Positions 6,272 through 8,776 of a stretch of DNA of 8,776 nucleotides are shown piece by piece; the first letter of the stretch is position 1, and every line of letters begins with the position of its first letter. Position numbers and translations under genes: made by a program. Under the pieces are notes generated by a model that searched no databases, was not told the origin of the DNA, and worked only from the letters and a program-made list of their open reading frames with translations. Source of the stretch: Paracoccaceae bacterium. Lineage in GTDB: Bacteria; Pseudomonadota; Alphaproteobacteria; Rhodobacterales; Rhodobacteraceae. Location of the stretch: positions 1 through 8,776 of the forward strand of contig JAFGVZ010000037.1 in the NCBI GenBank assembly GCA_016937725.1, written 5' to 3'.

Positions 6272-6587
6272 CGCGACAGTATTCTGGCGGGGCCAAAAGC
6301 CGGTCACCAGACCGGATCAACAAGCCAACGCACTCGTCGGTATGATGGCAAGCCGCACAGCGCCGCGTGATGGATTGCAACAGGTCCAGCGGCGCGTCGC
6401 GCGTCAGGGCGCCGGATTTGATCGCGTCGACCATATCAATCTGCAAAGCCAGCGCCATGCGCCAGATATTCAGTTCGCGCTGATGACGCGGCATGGCGGC
6501 ATGCGCCATCGCGGCTTCGGGGCGCATGACGAAAAACCAACGCAGTCGGGTTACGGCTTTGAACGCGGCATTCCAATATTCCTGCAC
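6201..6587 (-). CDS. Small cysteine-motif protein, DUF6455-like
   Basis: 128 residues from a GTG start (6587-6585). That start is chosen because a perfect AGGAGG (complement of 6595-6600) lies seven bases upstream; a longer frame to 6698 has no such site and would add a low-quality extension. The C-terminal half has RRCAACHHTDEC (C77, C80, H81, C86), then a run ending PPEYCRVKNRLMAL (C104). This matches the Cys-x2-Cys, Cys, PPxYC layout of DUF6455 proteins, which I recall as common in Rhodobacterales. Four cysteines suggest metal binding. The N-terminal half (WNAAFKAVTRLRWFFVMRPEAAM) is helical and basic, not a convincing signal peptide. C77-H81 also spells the c-heme CxxCH motif, but without export signals heme attachment is unlikely. 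It converges with and overlaps the tandem Usp gene by 71 bp. Function is unknown. Confidence 0.7.
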   Translation of the reverse strand: MQEYWNAAFKAVTRLRWFFVMRPEAAMAHAAMPRHQRELNIWRMALALQIDMVDAIKSGALTRDAPLDLLQSITRRCAACHHTDECVGLLIRSGDRLLAPPEYCRVKNRLMALSTHSERPPRKQDQAS

Positions 6588-6594
6588 AGTTGAT

Positions 6595-6600
6595 CCTCCT
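6595..6600 (-). promoter_or_regulatory. Ribosome binding site deciding a GTG start
   Basis: On the minus strand this reads AGGAGG, a perfect Shine-Dalgarno, with seven bases to the GTG at 6587. It is the main reason for shortening the DUF6455-like gene to 128 residues. Confidence 0.8.
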
Positions 6601-6748
6601 GCTGGATTCGGATTTGGCAAAAAGAAACAACTTCGGCGGAATGCCCCTATAGGTTGCATGATACCGAAAGAATCTGGCAGCGCAAGATTACTTAACACAT
6701 GAGCAATCGTCGCTAAGGAATAACACCTATTCCACCCATTGATGGATT

Positions 6749-6770
6749 GCGCGGGGCCATCCGCCCGCGC
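6749..6770. repeat. GC-rich inverted repeat upstream of pdhA
   Basis: GCGCGGG (6749-6755) and CCCGCGC (6764-6770) form a perfect seven-pair stem with an eight-base loop. There is no T-tract on either side, so it is not a standard terminator. It may be a protein site or a boundary between the divergent units; in GC-rich DNA a chance match is also possible. Confidence 0.35.
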
Positions 6771-6804
6771 CCCTTGGCTTGCACCCCTTGCATGGCAGCC
6801 TTGC

Positions 6805-6846
6805 TATAAAACCCTCGCAACCAAAAAAATTTTGCGCTACAGGGTT
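6805..6846 (+). promoter_or_regulatory. Possible -10 element and overlapping bulged inverted repeat before pdhA
   Basis: TATAAA at 6805-6810 is a plausible -10 box 80 bp before pdhA; the best -35 candidate, TTGCAC at 6779-6784, is 20 bases away, which is long. Directly downstream, AACCCT (6810-6815) plus CGCAA (6816-6820) pair with TTGCG (6832-6836) plus AGGGTT (6841-6846). This gives 11 pairs with an 11-base A-rich loop and a CTAC bulge. The position at the likely transcript start suits either a repressor operator or a 5' leader hairpin controlling the pyruvate dehydrogenase operon. Confidence 0.4.
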
Positions 6847-6889
6847 GTTTAACGTTGAACTATTGTCATTACGGGAGGAGTGGCTGAGC

Positions 6890-7900
6890 ATGGCGACACG
6901 CAAAGCGACAACCAAATCCAACGTCTCGGCAGAGGAATTGCTGGGCTATTACCGCGACATGCTGCTGATCCGCCGGTTCGAGGAAAAGGCAGGCCAGCTT
7001 TACGGCATGGGTCTGATAGGCGGGTTCTGCCACCTCTATATCGGGCAGGAAGCCGTGGTGGTGGGCTTAGAAGCCGCCGCGAAGGAAGGCGACAAGCGCG
7101 TCACCTCCTACCGCGACCATGGCCATATGCTGGCCTGCGGGATGGACCCCAAAGGCGTGATGGCGGAACTGACCGGGCGCGAGGGTGGCTATTCCAAGGG
7201 CAAGGGCGGCTCTATGCATATGTTCAGCCGCGAAAAGCATTTCTACGGCGGCCACGGCATTGTCGGCGCGCAGGTGCCGCTGGGCGCGGGTCTGGCCTTT
7301 TCCGACATGTATAAGGAAAACGACAACGTCACCTTCGCCTATTTCGGCGATGGCGCGGCCAACCAAGGTCAGGTCTATGAGACCTATAACATGGCGATGC
7401 TGTGGTCCTTGCCCGTGATCTTCGTGATCGAGAACAACAAATACGCGATGGGCACCAGCGTGCAACGCGCGACCAAGTCGCCCTCGCTCTGGGAACGCGG
7501 TGCCGCTTACGGCATTGCGGGCGAAGAAGTGGACGGCATGGATGTGCTGGCGGTGAAAGAAGCGGGCGAGAAGGCGGTGGCGCATTGCCGCGCCAAGAAA
7601 GGCCCGTATATCCTTGAAATCATGACCTATCGCTATCGTGGGCATTCCATGTCGGACCCGGCAAAATACCGCACCCGTGACGAGGTGCAGAAGATGCGCG
7701 AAGAGCGCGACGCCATCGAGCATGTCCGCGAATTGCTGCTGCAAGGCAAACACGCAACCGAGGACGACCTGAAAGCCGTGGACAAAGAGATCAAGGCCAT
7801 CGTCAACGAGGCCGCCGATTTCGCCAAGGAAAGCCCGGAGCCTGCGCTCGATGAGCTTTGGACCGACATTTACGCGGCCGAAGTGCCGCAGACCGCTTGA
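6890..7900 (+). CDS. pdhA: Pyruvate dehydrogenase E1 component, alpha subunit
   Basis: 336 residues, the usual length for the E1-alpha of alpha2beta2-type pyruvate dehydrogenases. Together with E1-beta it decarboxylates pyruvate using thiamine diphosphate and passes the acetyl unit to lipoyl groups, feeding the TCA cycle; it is cytoplasmic. The thiamine diphosphate motif runs from GDG (153-155) to NN (182-183). The substrate-channel segment GGFCHLYIGQEA is at 44-55, the YRDHGH loop at 74-79, and YRYRGHSMSDPAKYRTRDEV at 248-266. The last is the conserved loop with H251, equivalent to the phosphorylation loop of mitochondrial E1-alpha. The start at 6890 is fixed by GGGAGGAG (6873-6880) nine bases upstream and by the family-typical basic N-terminus (MATRKATTKS). 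pdhB follows after 16 bp. I am confident of pyruvate rather than branched-chain or acetoin specificity, mainly because of the lipoyl-E1-beta neighbour. Confidence 0.97.
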   Translation: MATRKATTKSNVSAEELLGYYRDMLLIRRFEEKAGQLYGMGLIGGFCHLYIGQEAVVVGLEAAAKEGDKRVTSYRDHGHMLACGMDPKGVMAELTGREGGYSKGKGGSMHMFSREKHFYGGHGIVGAQVPLGAGLAFSDMYKENDNVTFAYFGDGAANQGQVYETYNMAMLWSLPVIFVIENNKYAMGTSVQRATKSPSLWERGAAYGIAGEEVDGMDVLAVKEAGEKAVAHCRAKKGPYILEIMTYRYRGHSMSDPAKYRTRDEVQKMREERDAIEHVRELLLQGKHATEDDLKAVDKEIKAIVNEAADFAKESPEPALDELWTDIYAAEVPQTA

Positions 7901-7916
7901 GTGGAGGGTTAGACAT

Positions 7917-8776
7917 ATGGCAACCGAAATCCTGATGCCCGCGCTCTCTCCGACGATGGAAGAAGGCACTCTGGCCAAATGGCTGGTGAAAGAAGGCGAT
8001 ACCGTTTCCGCAGGCGATATTCTGGCAGAGATCGAAACCGACAAGGCCACGATGGAATTCGAAGCCGTCGATGAGGGCGTGATCGGCAAAATCATGGTGC
8101 AAGCTGGCACCGAAGGCGTGAAAGTGAACACCCCCATCGCGGTGATGGTGGAAGAGGGTGAAAGCGTGGCTGACGCAGAGGCCCCGGGTCAAGCCCGGGG
8201 CGCGGCGACGCAAGTGGAAACACCCGCCCCGGCCCCCGCGCCGGGGCCTCTGGCCGCCGCCCCCGCTGCCCCCAAAACCGACGCGAGCCCCGATTGGCCC
8301 GAAGGCACAGAAACGCGCAAACAAACCGTGCGCGAAGCGCTGCGCGATGCCATGGCCGAGGAAATGCGCCGCTCGGGCGATGTGTTCGTGATGGGCGAAG
8401 AGGTTGCGGAATATCAGGGTGCCTACAAGATCACCCAAGGCCTGCTGGATGAATTCGGCGCGAAACGCGTGATCGACACGCCGATTACCGAACATGGCTT
8501 CGCGGGCATCGGTGTCGGCGCGGCGTTCGGCGGGTTGCGCCCGATTGTCGAGTTCATGACTTTCAACTTCGCCATGCAGGCGATTGACCAGATCATCAAC
8601 TCTGCCGCCAAGACGCTCTATATGTCGGGCGGCCAAATGGGCTGCCCCATCGTGTTCCGCGGCCCGAACGGTGCGGCGGCCCGCGTGGGCGCGCAGCACA
8701 GCCAGTGCTATGCCGCGTGGTATAGCCATGTGCCGGGCCTGAAAGTGGTCATGCCCTATTCGGCCGCCGATGCGAA
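7917..8776 (+). CDS. pdhB: Pyruvate dehydrogenase E1 component, beta subunit with N-terminal lipoyl domain (C-terminus beyond window)
   Basis: 286 codons are visible; the gene runs off the right edge. Residues 1-79 are a biotinyl/lipoyl domain: MATEILMPALSPTMEEGTLAKW opens it (read across its first turn), and K43 in ETDKATME is the lipoylated lysine. Residues about 80-130 are an Ala/Pro-rich flexible linker. The transketolase-type E1-beta domain starts near 135 (TVREALRDAMAEEMRR), with GEEVAEYQGAYKIT at 160-173, TPITEHGFAGIGVGAA at 188-203, and PNGAAARVGAQHSQ at 250-263. A lipoyl domain on E1-beta is a known alphaproteobacterial arrangement (for example rhizobia and Zymomonas). GGAGGG (7903-7908) precedes the ATG, and the gene follows pdhA by 16 bp in one operon; pdhC (E2) is expected next. 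Two palindromes lie within the linker coding sequence. Confidence 0.97.
   Translation, partial: MATEILMPALSPTMEEGTLAKWLVKEGDTVSAGDILAEIETDKATMEFEAVDEGVIGKIMVQAGTEGVKVNTPIAVMVEEGESVADAEAPGQARGAATQVETPAPAPAPGPLAAAPAAPKTDASPDWPEGTETRKQTVREALRDAMAEEMRRSGDVFVMGEEVAEYQGAYKITQGLLDEFGAKRVIDTPITEHGFAGIGVGAAFGGLRPIVEFMTFNFAMQAIDQIINSAAKTLYMSGGQMGCPIVFRGPNGAAARVGAQHSQCYAAWYSHVPGLKVVMPYSAADA
8181..8201. repeat. REP-like palindrome inside the pdhB linker
   Basis: GCCCCGGG (8181-8188), loop TCAAG, CCCGGGGC (8194-8201): a perfect eight-pair stem. The sequence CCCGGGTCAAGCCCGGG (reverse CCCGGGCTTGACCCGGG) is a pattern I know from dispersed intergenic palindromes in many alphaproteobacteria. Here it lies in frame in the linker and encodes part of EAPGQARGAAT without breaking the gene. 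Confidence 0.65.
8226..8247. repeat. Second GC palindrome in the pdhB linker
   Basis: GCCCCGGC (8226-8233), six-base loop, GCCGGGGC (8240-8247). It falls in the Ala-Pro repeat codons (PAPAPAPGP), whose composition alone could create such pairing, so it may be a by-product of coding rather than a separate element. Confidence 0.4.

Larger units (their letters stand above)
6588..6889. other. Intergenic region between the DUF6455-like gene and pdhA
   Basis: 302 bp without a convincing gene, carrying the divergent control regions of both neighbours. The left half (about 6601-6735) is AT-richer than the genes and should hold the minus-strand promoter, though no clear -35/-10 pair stands out. The right half has a GC-rich inverted repeat (6749-6770), three TTGC copies (6779, 6788, 6801), a TATAAA (6805-6810) and a bulged inverted repeat (6810-6846). 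An open frame joins this region to pdhA from an ATG at 6779, but it lacks a ribosome site and gives an unrelated N-terminal extension. Confidence 0.6.

Noticed and set aside
6776..6804. Sigma-54 promoter before pdhA (TTGGC...TTGCA and TGGCA...TTGCT)
   Set aside because: The GG-to-GC spacing is 12 and 7 bases in the two candidates instead of the required 10.
6779..6889. 37-codon N-terminal extension of pdhA
   Set aside because: No ribosome site at 6779, an excellent one before 6890, and E1-alpha proteins begin at the latter position; the extension spans the probable promoter.
7067..8137. Long open frame (356 codons) on the minus strand opposite pdhA/pdhB
   Set aside because: It is antisense to two strongly recognised genes, has no family resemblance, and is explained by the high GC at third codon positions.
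7803..8729. 308-codon minus-strand frame opposite pdhB
   Set aside because: Its protein is rich in His, Arg and Gly, as expected from antisense reading of GC-rich coding DNA; no domain is visible.
1..8776. CRISPR arrays, insertion sequences, tRNA or rRNA genes, phage genes
   Set aside because: No spaced direct repeats, transposase motifs, terminal repeats or RNA gene signatures were seen on either strand; the gene content is that of ordinary chromosome.

Overview
The window is GC-rich (alternating stretches of AT-richer intergenic DNA) and reads as chromosomal DNA of an alphaproteobacterium, most likely of the order Rhodobacterales. This rests on a pyruvate dehydrogenase E1-beta with an N-terminal lipoyl domain directly behind E1-alpha, a Hint_2-type protein, a DUF6455-like cysteine protein, and a CCCGGGTCAAGCCCGGG palindrome of a kind common in alphaproteobacterial genomes. 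Species cannot be named from this sequence. I see no mobile element, CRISPR array, tRNA or rRNA.

Layout. Left end, minus strand: an SDR-family oxidoreductase (724-1503) followed by an overlapping EamA/DMT-type permease (1-737, runs off the left edge). Diverging from them on the plus strand: a small universal stress protein (1687-2100) and a BCCT-family sodium-coupled betaine-type transporter (2154-3815). They probably form one transcription unit that ends at a strong intrinsic terminator (3835-3863). A secreted DUF2147 protein follows (3958-4350). Next comes a two-gene unit: a Hint-domain protein (4455-5417) joined by an ATGA stop/start overlap to a tandem universal stress protein (5414-6271). 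The last 71 bp of the tandem Usp gene overlap, tail to tail, a minus-strand gene for a small cysteine-rich DUF6455-like protein (6201-6587). After a 302-bp intergenic region with two inverted repeats, the pyruvate dehydrogenase operon begins: pdhA (6890-7900) and pdhB (7917 to the right edge, truncated by the window).

How the genes fit together. pdhA and pdhB encode the E1 alpha2beta2 component that decarboxylates pyruvate and acetylates lipoyl groups; the E2 gene is expected just beyond the right edge. The Usp-BCCT pair suggests compatible-solute uptake with a nucleotide-binding-type accessory protein, by analogy with TeaD of the Halomonas ectoine transporter TeaABC. The two Usp genes in separate operons give the region a stress-response flavour. 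The SDR/permease pair has no evident pathway.

No clearly new system is visible. The most unusual items are the Hint-Usp coupled pair (with the Hint block-B histidine missing), the palindromic element sitting in frame inside the pdhB linker, the bulged inverted repeat in front of pdhA, and the 71-bp convergent gene overlap.
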